Positions 46,820 through 56,075 are shown, counted from the first letter of the stretch. The stretch is DNA of 59,986 bases from Phocaeicola oris (GCF_021295095.1 NZ_JAJLQX010000020.1:1-59986), one strand, 5' to 3'. Program-made: numbers and translations. Notes: generated by a model not told the origin, from the sequence alone.

Positions 46820-48160
46820 ATGGCAACAAAACTATGGGAAAAAAATGTGCAAGTAAACGAGAAGATTGACAAGTTTACAGTAGGAAAAGACCGTGAATTA
46901 GACCTCTATTTAGCAAAATATGATGTGCTCGGTTCTATGGCTCATATTACTATGTTAGAGAGTATCGGTCTGTTGATGCCGGATGAGTTGAAAATTCTAT
47001 CAGCTGAATTGAAGCAAATTTATGCTTTGGCCGAAAAGGGTGAGTTTGTTATTGAAGATGGCATTGAAGATGTTCATTCTCAGGTAGAATTGATGCTGAC
47101 TCGTAAGTTGGGCGATGTGGGAAAGAAGATTCATAGCGGACGTTCGCGTAATGATCAAGTGCTGGTTGACTTGAAGCTTTTTACTCGTGCCCGGATTAAG
47201 TGTATGGTAGAGAAAGTATCGTCTCTTTTCCATATTTTGATTGATCAGAGTAATAATTATAAAGATGTTCTGATGCCGGGTTATACCCATCTTCAGGTGG
47301 CTATGCCTTCTTCTTTTGGATTGTGGTTTGGTGCTTATGCCGAAAGTTTGGTAGATGATATGATGCTTCTTCAGGCTGCGTTTAAGATAACGAACCGTAA
47401 TCCGTTGGGATCCGCTGCCGGATATGGTTCCTCTTTCCCTTTGAACAGGGCTATGACAACAGAACTATTGGGCTTCGATTCAATGAATTATAATGTTGTT
47501 TATGCTCAGATGGGGCGTGGGAAAATGGAGCGTAACGTAGCTTTTGCTTTAGCTTCTGTTGCAGGGACTCTTTCTAAAATGGCATTCGATGCTTGTATGT
47601 TCAGCAGCCAGAATTTCGGATTTGTTAAGTTGCCTGATGAGTGTACCACAGGCTCAAGTATTATGCCTCATAAAAAGAATCCTGATGTGTTCGAGCTTAC
47701 TCGTGCAAAATGCAATAAAATCCAATCTCTTCCACAGCAGATTATGATGATTATGAATAATTTGCCTTCGGGTTATTTCCGTGACCTTCAAATTATTAAG
47801 GAAATATTTTTGCCTTCTTTTCAAGAATTGGAAGATTGTTTGGATATGGCTGCTTATATCATGGGACGTATGGAGGTTAATCGTCATATTTTGGATGACA
47901 GTCGTTACGATAATATGTTTAGTGTGGAGGAAGTCAACCGTTTGACTTTGGATGGAATGCCTTTCCGTGATGCATATAAAAAGGTTGGCTTAGATATTGT
48001 GGCAGGAAACTTTAAACCTGATAAAAAGATTTATCATACACACGATGGCAGTATTGGTAATCTTTGTAATGATCAGATTACCGTACTGATGCAAAAGGTG
48101 ATTGATGAATTTGACTTTGCGAAGATACAAGAGGCAGAGAAGAAGTTGTTAGGTCGTTAG
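46820..48160 (+). CDS. argH: Argininosuccinate lyase
   Basis: The 446-residue product splits argininosuccinate to arginine and fumarate. KIHSGRSRNDQVLVDLKL and GYTHLQVAMPSSFGLW are the first two conserved regions of the fumarase/aspartase superfamily; the signature loop is TTGSSIMPHKKNPDVFELTR (catalytic Ser in SSIMPHKKNPD, about 280). Cytoplasmic homotetramer. No other arginine genes lie nearby. Confidence 0.96.
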   Translation: MATKLWEKNVQVNEKIDKFTVGKDRELDLYLAKYDVLGSMAHITMLESIGLLMPDELKILSAELKQIYALAEKGEFVIEDGIEDVHSQVELMLTRKLGDVGKKIHSGRSRNDQVLVDLKLFTRARIKCMVEKVSSLFHILIDQSNNYKDVLMPGYTHLQVAMPSSFGLWFGAYAESLVDDMMLLQAAFKITNRNPLGSAAGYGSSFPLNRAMTTELLGFDSMNYNVVYAQMGRGKMERNVAFALASVAGTLSKMAFDACMFSSQNFGFVKLPDECTTGSSIMPHKKNPDVFELTRAKCNKIQSLPQQIMMIMNNLPSGYFRDLQIIKEIFLPSFQELEDCLDMAAYIMGRMEVNRHILDDSRYDNMFSVEEVNRLTLDGMPFRDAYKKVGLDIVAGNFKPDKKIYHTHDGSIGNLCNDQITVLMQKVIDEFDFAKIQEAEKKLLGR

Positions 48161-48216
48161 TGGAATGCTTAATGCGCTTAAATTGAACGATGGGATTAAA
48201 AAATTAACACCAAAAT

Positions 48217-48247
48217 TTTGTTGATTATATAAAAGGTTTTATCTTTG
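48217..48247 (+). promoter_or_regulatory. Promoter of the tRNA-Gly/tRNA-Leu operon
   Basis: TTTG at 48217-48220, 19-nt spacer, then TATCTTTG at 48240-48247: a textbook Bacteroidetes -33/-7 pair. The tRNA-Gly gene begins 18 nt later. Confidence 0.85.
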
Positions 48248-48264
48248 CACCCGTCTAAGTAAAC

Positions 48265-48337
<73 letters not shown>

Positions 48338-48350
48338 CTCATTTGAGGAT

Positions 48351-48435
48351 GCTCGAATGGTGGAATCGGTAGACACGAGGGACTTAAAATCCCTTGGGCA
48401 TTGCGCCTGTGCGGGTTCAAGTCCCGCTTCGAGTA
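48351..48435 (+). tRNA. tRNA-Leu (anticodon TAA)
   Basis: 85 nt, class II. Acceptor GCTCGAA pairs with TTCGAGT (one G-U at the end), anticodon stem AGGGA/TCCCT with loop CTTAAAA gives TAA, a variable arm follows (TGGGCATTGCGCCTG region) and the T arm has GGTTCAAGTCC. Separated from tRNA-Gly by 13 nt. Confidence 0.96.
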
Positions 48436-48444
48436 CAACAAAAA

Positions 48445-48481
48445 ACCGTCAACTCATTGTTTCTAATGGTTGGCGGTTTTT
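48445..48481 (+). terminator. Terminator of the tRNA operon
   Basis: ACCGTCAAC pairs with GTTGGCGGT across a 15-nt loop, followed by TTTTT. It may also serve the convergent acyltransferase gene, since AAAAAA precedes the stem. Confidence 0.85.
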
Positions 48482-48523
48482 ATTGTTAATAACAGACTTT
48501 GATAGGGATTAATGGTAATGTAT

Positions 48524-49600
48524 TCAAATGCCTAACCACCATTTCGCTTTCGGTAAATATGAAAGGATTCGGATGCCGATATAAGTGAGTATTAAAACCG
48601 TAACAGATAATATCGGTACTTCAATGACTACGCTGCCCCATTTGTTTACTATGTATGGACTGAGCAGGGTAAGGATGATGATATGTCCTAAGTATATTCC
48701 GTATCCGCGGGTTGCTGCGTCGGTGAGTAATGAACGGAATTTGCTATGTCCGTCGTATGTAATCTTTGTAACCAAACCGAAGATACCCAATGTCATCATG
48801 GCTACATTGACAGCACAGTAATCCCAACTGAGTTCAAGTGAATGAATGCTCTCGGCTGTCGCGATACGTGAGTTGTAAATTACCACAGTAGCTATGTATC
48901 CTACTATTAATATGATTGCTGATACGATAGCTTTCGGAGTTCCGTACTTCTTGACGTAAAATCCGAGGATGAAATAGCCTGCCATTCCATAGAAATAGTA
49001 TAATAATGGAGAGGCGTTCCAGTAGCATTCACCCAAGATGCTTGGGAATAACAGATGGATATATGGCAAGAAACAAGTGAATATCCAAATGCCGAGGTAT
49101 ACTTCAAGTTGTTTCTTTGTGCAGCTCTGCAGCCAAGGCGAGAGGATGGGAACTAACAGGTACAGCCCGATAAGCATGTAAACATACCATAAGTGACCGA
49201 CTTCAGTTCCATAGTTTACCGGAATATGAGCGATGTTAATAAGGCACTGCTGAATAGTGTCTCCTTTAGTCAGGACACCGAATAGCGCATAAATGATACA
49301 CCAGAAAATGAACGGGAAAAGAATACGGTTCATCCTTTTCTTGAAGAAGTTGGTGAATGTATCTTTCATTGGCAGCAAGAAGTACCCGGAAATCATCACA
49401 AACAATGGAACGGCAGTACGGGCTACACTGTCAATGATACCAATTAAATATGTGCTGTGTTCGCGAACGACTTCACCTTGCGGACTAATATAGTATAATT
49501 CACTGGAGTGTTGCCATACGACAAGCAGACAGGCCAAGACGCGTACAATATCGAGCGCAAAGTTCCTGTTTTTAACCTTTTGAGCATTTTCTGTTATCAT
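48524..49600 (-). CDS. Membrane acyltransferase, family 3 (OatA/WecH-like)
   Basis: The 358-residue product has about ten hydrophobic segments. FALDIVRVLACLLVVWQHSS has the conserved Arg and active-site His of the family; VARTAVPLFVMISGYFLLPM and FFKKRMNRILFPFIFWCIIY are the next blocks, and GHLWYVYMLIGLYLLVPIL follows. These enzymes O-acetylate sugars of peptidoglycan, LPS or other surface glycans in the inner membrane. It is monocistronic and divergent from the DUF1080 gene. The target is unknown. Confidence 0.9.
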   Translation of the reverse strand: MITENAQKVKNRNFALDIVRVLACLLVVWQHSSELYYISPQGEVVREHSTYLIGIIDSVARTAVPLFVMISGYFLLPMKDTFTNFFKKRMNRILFPFIFWCIIYALFGVLTKGDTIQQCLINIAHIPVNYGTEVGHLWYVYMLIGLYLLVPILSPWLQSCTKKQLEVYLGIWIFTCFLPYIHLLFPSILGECYWNASPLLYYFYGMAGYFILGFYVKKYGTPKAIVSAIILIVGYIATVVIYNSRIATAESIHSLELSWDYCAVNVAMMTLGIFGLVTKITYDGHSKFRSLLTDAATRGYGIYLGHIIILTLLSPYIVNKWGSVVIEVPILSVTVLILTYIGIRILSYLPKAKWWLGI

Positions 49601-49769
49601 CCTTTTAGATTTAAAGTTTAAATATTTATTTAAATAATAACGTAAGGCTGCAAATATAATTAAATTCTGAATTTCTGCCTAATCCGATGTTTAAATAGCT
49701 TTTTTCTTTTCGAACTTTTTCTTGTTTTGCTTCTTCCTTTTTTTTATTTTTACGGCAAATCATATAATT

Positions 49770-50390
49770 ATGAAAGCAAAAATATTATTCTTATCGGTTA
49801 TGGTAATCTCCTTATGCTCAGCATGTAGCAATAAGGGAACAGCTCTTTTTAATGGTAAAGACTTGTCGAATTGGGTTGGTTTTGTTGATCCGGAAAGTCA
49901 TTCTTCAGTTGATAACGTTTTCTCTGTACAGGATGGTGTGATTAATGTAACCGGAAAGCCGAACGGTTATATCCGAACACAAGAAAGATATAAGAATTTT
50001 ACTTTATCGGTGGAGTGGCGTTGGTCGGAAGGAGCACGTTATGACAGTGGCATTTATGTGGCATTAGGCGATGAAGACCGTATATGGCCTAAAGGAATTC
50101 AAATGCAGATGAAAGACGGGCAGTTGGGTGTGCTGATCAGTGCCGTTAAACTTTTGGGTGTAGCGTCTGAAGGCCCGGTTTGTTTCAAGTCGGCATTAAC
50201 AGATGAAACCACAGAGAAGCCTATCGGGGAGTGGAATACCACCGCTATTACCTGTAAAGATAATCATTACACCGCAACAGTCAATGGCATACTGGTGAAT
50301 GAGGCTGATTGCGAAGATACCGAAGGATATATCGCTCTGCAGAGTGAAGGCGGTCCCATTCAATTCCGTAACGTATATATAAAGAAGTAA
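49770..50390 (+). CDS. DUF1080 family lipoprotein (3-keto-disaccharide hydrolase-like)
   Basis: The 206-residue product starts at MKAKILFLSVMVISLCSACS (ATG 49770), with lipobox LCSAC; the upstream in-frame ATG (49722) is less plausible. GTALFNGKDLSNWVGF is the DUF1080 signature start, followed by a lectin-like jelly-roll (YDSGIYVALGDEDRIWPKGI, MQMKDGQLG) and GYIALQSEGGPIQFRNVYIK at the end. DUF1080 includes 3-keto-glycoside hydrolases and carbohydrate-binding modules. It is a single-domain, probably outer-membrane-anchored form. Repeat copy G follows. Confidence 0.88.
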   Translation: MKAKILFLSVMVISLCSACSNKGTALFNGKDLSNWVGFVDPESHSSVDNVFSVQDGVINVTGKPNGYIRTQERYKNFTLSVEWRWSEGARYDSGIYVALGDEDRIWPKGIQMQMKDGQLGVLISAVKLLGVASEGPVCFKSALTDETTEKPIGEWNTTAITCKDNHYTATVNGILVNEADCEDTEGYIALQSEGGPIQFRNVYIKK

Positions 50391-50474
50391 AGATTGGTTT
50401 TAAAATCGATAAAGTAGCTTTGACAGGGTGATCATTACCTCCGAGTGAGGAGAAAAGGATAAGTGCTTTCGGTG

Positions 50475-50760
50475 TTGCGTATGAACGTGAAAAGTGATGC
50501 GTATGAGTTGAACGATTCATCCGCATGAGTTGTGTGATTCATCCGCATGAGTTGAACGATTCATGCGGATCACTTTTTCCAGTCATCTTGATGATAATTT
50601 CAATGAATCTGGCGAAGAAGCAAAAACGTCGTTTAAACATACTGTAACACCGCTTTAATAGGAAACTTAAGTCTGACATGACTTCGCTTTCATCGTGTAC
50701 GAAAATCCATTAGTCTTGAAATGTTGCCATAGGTTAATTGTATCATACATATTTGCGGCA
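50475..50760 (+). repeat. 22-bp periodic intergenic repeat, copy G (long form)
   Basis: Four clear units at exact 22-bp spacing (50497, 50519, 50541, 50563), with a degenerate one at 50475. Outer arms AAAAGTGATGCG (50490) and ATGCGGATCACTTTTT (50563) are complementary and end in T5. The right flank (TCATCTTGATGATAATTTC, GAATCTGGCGAAGAAGC, CGAAAATCCATTAGTC) matches copy E across about 170 bp, and AACGTCGTTTAAACATACT matches copy F. Confidence 0.85.
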
Positions 50761-50863
50761 AAATAAGATGAGCTTTGAGTGAAGGAATAATGTAAGTTGT
50801 ATGTCAATCGTCTTCTATATGCAGATGTGAAACCAAACATGCAAGCAGCATGTCTCTATTTAT

Positions 50864-51064
50864 AAAAAAATCGTGAGGCAGGCCCTCACGTCCGCCGTCC
50901 TAATTATTGGAACATCCACACGTAGAGATTCCGCTTCATACGGTTAGATAGCCGGTGTCCTGCCTCTGCTTCAGGTTAACATGGTACTGCCACTGTACTC
51001 AGTCTGTTTACGTACCCATCACCTGCGAGGTACTGCGTATTTCATTTTCCGGCAGTCCATGCTT
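50864..51064 (-). ncRNA. Candidate structured small RNA of about 200 nt (6S-like?)
   Basis: On the minus strand a -7 box TATATTTG (51071-51078) precedes about 200 nt with no useful frame. It ends in a terminator, CGTGAGG-GCCTG-CCTCACG type stem at 50872-50890 followed by TTTTTTT. CTGCCG near the 5' end pairs with CGGCGG near the 3' end; GTACC/GGTAC and GGAATCTCTAC/GTGGATGTTCC form inner hairpins. Size, closing stem and isolation suggest 6S RNA, but no diagnostic sequence was confirmed. RNase P, tmRNA and SRP RNA motifs are absent. Confidence 0.55.
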
Positions 51065-51327
51065 CAAATGCAAATATACAAAATTATTTTAATATGAACA
51101 TCAAAGAACTGAATACATCTTTGCAGTCATTCCTTTAAGTTTGTTATCCTTTTTCCGCAGCGTGCTATGAAAGTATCCCAATGGATTTCTATAGCGGCAT
51201 AAATCTGAATATTAAGCACAAGGGTGGAGATAAGAATTTAAGAGAATTGATAGATGAAAGGTATTAAATGAGTGTGAGGTATTGAATTGGGAGTTTATTG
51301 AAAGTTTTTTAGTTTTTAAAATAATAA

Positions 51328-51359
51328 TTTGGAACTTATGAATAAAATAAATAAATTTG
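51328..51359 (+). promoter_or_regulatory. Promoter of the Ig-like lipoprotein operon
   Basis: TTTGG at 51328-51332, a 19-nt spacer, then TAAATTTG at 51352-51359 form a strong Bacteroidetes promoter. The start codon of the first gene is at 51717, so the leader is about 350 nt. Confidence 0.75.
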
Positions 51360-51364
51360 CGATT

Positions 51365-51716
51365 GTCTCTATGATATTGTTCACACAGAGAGCGTGGATG
51401 ATTGAATTGGGGATGACATAATGAAAAGGCGTTTACTTGACGCTTTGTTCTTGATACTTCGAAATCTCGCAAATTTCAATCTCAGTCAAGGATGAGGCAA
51501 CGGTAGATGTTCATGAGGTATGTAATATACATGCTACTCGTCGTATGCCTATATAATATAGGTGTACAGTTTGGGATGGATTATATATCGGCGTGGGCTT
51601 CTGCGTTGCTCGTTCAACTGAGATGGGCAATGCGAGAGCTTCGAAGTGTGGAACGGGTAACCGAGTTCCACGCTTTTTTATTATATGCCAATAATTAATA
51701 CTTAAATTTTAAAAGT
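51365..51716 (+). promoter_or_regulatory. Long structured 5' leader with terminator-like hairpin before the Ig-like genes
   Basis: Two hairpins lie in the last third. GGGCTTCTGCGTTGCTC (51595) pairs with GGGCAATGCGAGAGC (51625-51640) with some G-U. GTGTGGAAC (51646) pairs with GTTCCACGC (51665), followed by TTTTTTA: a complete intrinsic terminator about 38 nt before the start codon. The layout is that of an attenuator or riboswitch-type leader. A 63-codon frame (51507-51698) overlaps it and is probably fortuitous. I do not recognise a known Rfam class. Confidence 0.5.
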
Positions 51717-52583
51717 ATGGATAAAGTAAAAAGTTTCCTATTTATCCTATGCTTGTTTATTGCGGCAATAGGATTGTCTTTTTGCAGTGATGATGATGTC
51801 CCTGCAACAGGAATTTCGTTAAACGAAACATCTGTGAGTATGCATAAAGGTGACACTTTGCGCCTTGTAGCTACAATTACACCTCCAGATGCTACAGAAA
51901 AAACAATTTTATGGAGCAGTTCAGACTCTTCCGTTGCCTCAGTTTCTGATGGTAAACTTACTGCGCTAAAAGCTGGTTCTACTACCATTACAGCTAAGGT
52001 CGGTGAATTTACTGCTACTTGTAGTGTAACTGTTGATGTAAAAGCGACAGGAATCTCTCTTTCATCTACCAAACTTACTTTAGTCAAGGGTACTACAGAG
52101 ACTCTTGTTGCAAAAGTATTACCTGAAGATGTCACTAATAAAGATGTGACGTGGGCTTCAAGTGACAACAAAATAGCTACAGTCAAGGATGGTGCTATTA
52201 CAGCTGTCAATGGTGGAAATGTCGTAATCACAGCAACATCTTTGGATGGCAATTTCAAAGCAACCTGTAATGTTGCAGTCACCGTTCCGGTTGAAGGAGT
52301 GTCACTCAGTCAAACTTCCCTTTCGATGATTACTGGTGAAACCATCCAATTAACTGAGACAATCAATCCTTCTGATGCTTCTAACACCAAGGTAACATGG
52401 TCATCAAGTGATGACTCCGTAGCCTCTGTAAACGATAAGGGCTTAGTAACTGCAGTAAAAGTAGGTACTGTCGTAATCTCAGTAACGACAGATGATGGTA
52501 ATAAGGTGGCTTCATGCACTGTTGCTGTTAAAAAGTCGGAGAATGTAGGTTATGATCCTTATGGGGATGCGCAAAAATGGTAA
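51717..52583 (+). CDS. Lipoprotein with three bacterial Ig-like (BIG2) domains
   Basis: The 288-residue product has lipobox AIGLSFC near residue 23, then three BIG2 domains at about 30-110, 110-195 and 195-280. Each opens with GISL/GVSL and has the ILWSSSDSSVASVSDGKLTA pattern. The C-terminus is VGYDPYGDAQKW, ending in Trp, which looks like a defined tail rather than domain continuation. It is probably an adhesin or fibre subunit at the cell surface. It is followed 18 bp later by a second lipoprotein gene and preceded by a long structured leader. Confidence 0.8.
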   Translation: MDKVKSFLFILCLFIAAIGLSFCSDDDVPATGISLNETSVSMHKGDTLRLVATITPPDATEKTILWSSSDSSVASVSDGKLTALKAGSTTITAKVGEFTATCSVTVDVKATGISLSSTKLTLVKGTTETLVAKVLPEDVTNKDVTWASSDNKIATVKDGAITAVNGGNVVITATSLDGNFKATCNVAVTVPVEGVSLSQTSLSMITGETIQLTETINPSDASNTKVTWSSSDDSVASVNDKGLVTAVKVGTVVISVTTDDGNKVASCTVAVKKSENVGYDPYGDAQKW

Positions 52584-52601
52584 CGATTAATATAGAAAAA
52601 A

Positions 52602-53984
52602 ATGAAAATGAAGAATATTATCAACAAATTAAGCTTGTTTTCTCTTGTATTAGTAAGTTTAATAATAACAGGTTGTTCAAATGATATAGAAGAATCCTTG
52701 ACAGTGGCTTCCTCAAATTTCGACAATTTCAAGTTTATTGTCAACGTTAATACGGGTTGTTCGACACGTGCTGCCACGGACAAAAGCGATTGGAATGTTG
52801 GAGACAAAATCGTCATGTCTATAGATGGAGATGAGAATAATATCTGTAATCTTCAGTACGAAGGTAACGGATTGTGGAAGGTAACTAAGCAGGATGACTC
52901 AACAACTTTCTCTAAAGACGAAGGGGCCCTGACAGCTGTTCACGCTGATAATCTTGTATATAACTCAGGGAATACAATCACGGAAGGTGATGTTCTTTAT
53001 ACCAAAGAGGGCTCTTACAAGAAATACAATAATGCTGTAGAAATCAATCTTACGATGAATCAGCGCCCAGTGAGTAGATTTGCTGTCATTGGCATGGCTA
53101 AAGGTTATTGGCTTGATGGATTAACTACTTTCAACAGGTTAGAGAGTCTCTCAACTGTTTCTTGGAAGAAAAACCAGAAGTCTAATGCTGATGCCTATAA
53201 AGAAATATATGGAGATACATGCGTGTACTATGGAGTATTAGAAAGCACTCAAGCTAACAATACTACGGTTACTTTAGTTAATGCTAATGGGTCTACATAT
53301 ACAAGAACCTATTCAGGAAAGCAAACAAAAGCTGGAGATTATGTTGTTATCAACGGTCCGAAAACAAGCGAAGCTGATTCGTGGAAGCATTATATCCGAG
53401 TTATTGATATTAATGCTAAGAAAGAATCATTAACTATGGTAAAGGGAGAGTCTGGTTCTATTAAGGACTTGTATACAATAACACCAGCTGATCCTACAAA
53501 TTCAAAGGTAACTGCTGTTTCTTCTAATCCCCATGTTGTCAAAATTAGTAACGATGGTACTTACACAGCGGTCGCAAAAGGTAATGCAACTATAACCATA
53601 ACATCTGAAGATGGTCATCATGTCTGCGCTATCCATGTGAAGGTTGTTAACGACCTTTCAGAGCTTATAACCGTTAGGTTGCAGTGGAATGGTAATAATA
53701 GTGCATCTATTACACCATGGGGAAGTAATTATGCTGCTGGTGTAGATTGGTTTGTGACAAATAATTCAAGTAAGGAAATCATTATAACCTCAATCGAAGT
53801 TTTCAATAGCAGTGCCGGATATAGTATGGGTACATTAATCGACTATCAGTTAACTGTAGCCGCAGATGGTGGTTCTGTTAGTGGTAGCTTTGACGTGACA
53901 TCAAAACTTTCCATATCAACAATTTTACCACGTCTAAAGATTGTATATAAGGTTGGAGATAAAACCTATGAAAAAAGCTATTAA
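52602..53984 (+). CDS. Fimbrillin-like lipoprotein with one BIG2 domain
   Basis: The 460-residue product starts MKMKNIINKLSLFSLVLVSL with lipobox SLIITGC. The N-terminal half is fimbrillin-like: STRAATDKSDWNVGDKIVMS, a beta-rich segment with FAVIGMAKGYWLDG. Residues about 275-355 form a BIG2 domain (KKESLTMVKGESGSIKDLYT; SSNPHVVKISNDGTYTAVAK). The C-terminus is beta-rich without a known motif. It is translated from the same transcript as the triple-BIG2 lipoprotein, which suggests a two-component surface structure. Function unproven. Confidence 0.7.
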   Translation: MKMKNIINKLSLFSLVLVSLIITGCSNDIEESLTVASSNFDNFKFIVNVNTGCSTRAATDKSDWNVGDKIVMSIDGDENNICNLQYEGNGLWKVTKQDDSTTFSKDEGALTAVHADNLVYNSGNTITEGDVLYTKEGSYKKYNNAVEINLTMNQRPVSRFAVIGMAKGYWLDGLTTFNRLESLSTVSWKKNQKSNADAYKEIYGDTCVYYGVLESTQANNTTVTLVNANGSTYTRTYSGKQTKAGDYVVINGPKTSEADSWKHYIRVIDINAKKESLTMVKGESGSIKDLYTITPADPTNSKVTAVSSNPHVVKISNDGTYTAVAKGNATITITSEDGHHVCAIHVKVVNDLSELITVRLQWNGNNSASITPWGSNYAAGVDWFVTNNSSKEIIITSIEVFNSSAGYSMGTLIDYQLTVAADGGSVSGSFDVTSKLSISTILPRLKIVYKVGDKTYEKSY

Positions 53985-54024
53985 TAAATAACGTATTCGA
54001 CATAAAATCTAAAAATACCAAGTT

Positions 54025-54066
54025 GCCCGTCATTGACAAAGTTCATATCAATGGCGGGCTTCTTTT
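54025..54066 (+). terminator. Terminator of the Ig-like lipoprotein operon
   Basis: GCCCGTCATTG pairs with CAATGGCGGGC (one mismatch), followed by TTCTTTTC, 38 nt after the stop codon. Confidence 0.85.
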
Positions 54067-54229
54067 CAGAGTAACTTTGTTTTTGTCGCGCATAACGATA
54101 GTTGCTTATATTGATGGATATTTATTTCTCTTCGAATTCCTTTATGCTAAATGGTGTCTAATGGAAGATTTAGAATGTTTTTTGAATATTAAAAATAGGA
54201 GGGAGATCGATACATAACAGAGAAATAGT

Positions 54230-54237
54230 TATCTTTG
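54230..54237 (+). promoter_or_regulatory. -7 box for rmuC
   Basis: TATCTTTG fits TAnnTTTG, giving a leader of about 90 nt. No -33 TTTG at ideal spacing. Confidence 0.55.
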
Positions 54238-54332
54238 CCAAAAAGCCCTATCATTGGTTATCTTGAATCCACTCTCCCAGAATTGGCCGGAAAAATGATA
54301 GAGTACGAACTTTAATTTAAATTGATTGCACA

Positions 54333-56075
54333 ATGGATATTACTGTTATTTCTATTATTGTTCTTTGTTTTATTATCGGCATAACTGCTGGTTACTTTTT
54401 TGCGCATAGCCGTATGGCAAGCGCTGTGATAAAATCGAAAATGACAGAGCACGAATGCCAGAAAATTACCCAACAATTGAGCGAAAGACAAATAGAGCTT
54501 GATACTTTGAATCAAGAGTACCATAAGGCTCTCTCGGCAGTGGAAGTAATGAAGTCGCAAGTTGAGTCATGGAAGAATTCTACCAACGAACTGAAGGAAT
54601 CTTTCGAGCAGCAGAAGGGTGAGCTGAAGAGAGATAAAGACAGTCAACTGACAGAGCAAAAGGCTCAATATGAGAAGATGATATTAAATTCGAAAGAGGA
54701 AGCATCCAATCAACTTGGTGAGACAAAAAAGCAATATGAGCAAATTATCAGTACACTGAAAGAAAACGCGGAAAAACAACTCAATGAAACTAAAAGGCAA
54801 TATGAAGTACAGTTTGATTCTCAAAAGCAGGAACGAGAAAATCAACTATCGGAACAGAGACTACATTACGAAAAAACAATAGCCGCGCTCAAGGAGAGTT
54901 CCGACGCTCAGAAAGTAGAGATGAAGGAGCATTATAAACAGCAGCTTGAAGAGTTTCACACACAGCAGAAGTCTCAGATGGAACAACAGTCGCACTTAAT
55001 ACGGGAGCAGATTAATACTGCCTCAGAAGAGATTTTGAAGAAACGATCAGAGGAACTGTCTACAGTAAACAAAGAACAGATGTCTGCCATCCTCAATCCG
55101 TTACATGAGAATCTTCGACAGATGAAAGAAGCCGTGGAAAAGAGCGATCGTGAACAGACTGAAACGATGGCACGTTTAGACCAATCGATCAAGGAGAATA
55201 TGAAGCAGGCACAACAAGTTGGTGATCGTGCCGACAAGCTTGCTCAGGCATTGACAAGCGAGAACAAAGCCCAAGGCAATTTCGGTGAGCTCCGACTTCG
55301 TACATTGCTGGAGAACATGGGACTGGAAGAAGGGATACAGTTTGAAGAGCAAGTTACCATGAGAGACGAAATCGGTATGGTGATTCACGAGGAAGAGAAT
55401 GGGCGACGCATGCAGCCGGATGTTATTTTGCACTTCCCTGACGAACGCGATGTAATTATCGACTCGAAAATGTCGTTGAAAGCCTTCGAAGAATACTTTG
55501 ACAGTGACGATGAGAAGTTGCGTAGTGATGCTCTTTCACGTCATATTCTCTCTGTACGCAACCATGTGAAGGAGTTGGCACACAAGGATTATAGCCGCTA
55601 TCTGAAGAAGGGACATAATAAGCTCGACTTTGTGGTGATGTATATCTATAGCGAGAGTGCCTTGCAATTGGCACTTGCTAACGACCCATTAATCTGGAAG
55701 GAAGCTTATGATCAGGGAGTAGTGATTTCGGGTAGTCAGAACCTCTACATGATGCTCCGTGTTTTGGAAATGACGTGGAGACAAGTGAGACAGGTGGAGA
55801 ATCAGGACAATATAATGGCTACTGCCAATGAGTTAGTCAACCGCGTACAGATGTTTTACGAGCGCTTCAATGTTGCCGATGAACAGTTGGGTAAAACTCG
55901 ACAAGCCTTTGATAATCTGAAGAAGACCACAGCTCCTACAGGCAAAAGTATTATTACTGCGGCCAACAACCTTATTAAGTTTGGAGCCAAGGAGAATTCT
56001 AAGAGAAAGTATAACCTTCCCAAGTCAACAGATAATGACGATAGTATGGTGGCATTGGATGGCGCAGAATCTTGA
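54333..56075 (+). CDS. rmuC: DNA recombination protein RmuC homologue
   Basis: The 580-residue product has one N-terminal TM helix (ITVISIIVLCFIIGITAGYF), a coiled coil to about residue 300 and a PD-(D/E)XK-like C-terminal domain (GNFGELRLRTLLENMGLEEG; PDVILHFPDERDVIIDSKMS; HNKLDFVVMYIYSESALQLA). RmuC limits inversion at short inverted repeats. The coiled coil contains five 22-residue repeats (residues 105-214) with QL at positions 105, 127, 149 and 171 and QK at 193. Length is above the roughly 450-residue family average because of this insert. Confidence 0.9.
   Translation: MDITVISIIVLCFIIGITAGYFFAHSRMASAVIKSKMTEHECQKITQQLSERQIELDTLNQEYHKALSAVEVMKSQVESWKNSTNELKESFEQQKGELKRDKDSQLTEQKAQYEKMILNSKEEASNQLGETKKQYEQIISTLKENAEKQLNETKRQYEVQFDSQKQERENQLSEQRLHYEKTIAALKESSDAQKVEMKEHYKQQLEEFHTQQKSQMEQQSHLIREQINTASEEILKKRSEELSTVNKEQMSAILNPLHENLRQMKEAVEKSDREQTETMARLDQSIKENMKQAQQVGDRADKLAQALTSENKAQGNFGELRLRTLLENMGLEEGIQFEEQVTMRDEIGMVIHEEENGRRMQPDVILHFPDERDVIIDSKMSLKAFEEYFDSDDEKLRSDALSRHILSVRNHVKELAHKDYSRYLKKGHNKLDFVVMYIYSESALQLALANDPLIWKEAYDQGVVISGSQNLYMMLRVLEMTWRQVRQVENQDNIMATANELVNRVQMFYERFNVADEQLGKTRQAFDNLKKTTAPTGKSIITAANNLIKFGAKENSKRKYNLPKSTDNDDSMVALDGAES

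Noticed and set aside
50864-51064. RNase P RNA, tmRNA or SRP RNA
   Set aside because: The conserved RNase P core, the tRNA-like ends of tmRNA and the SRP helix 8 tetraloop context are not found on either strand.
51695-52282. Open frame of 195 codons on the minus strand
   Set aside because: Antisense shadow of the repetitive BIG2 lipoprotein gene; its own apparent repeats mirror those domains.
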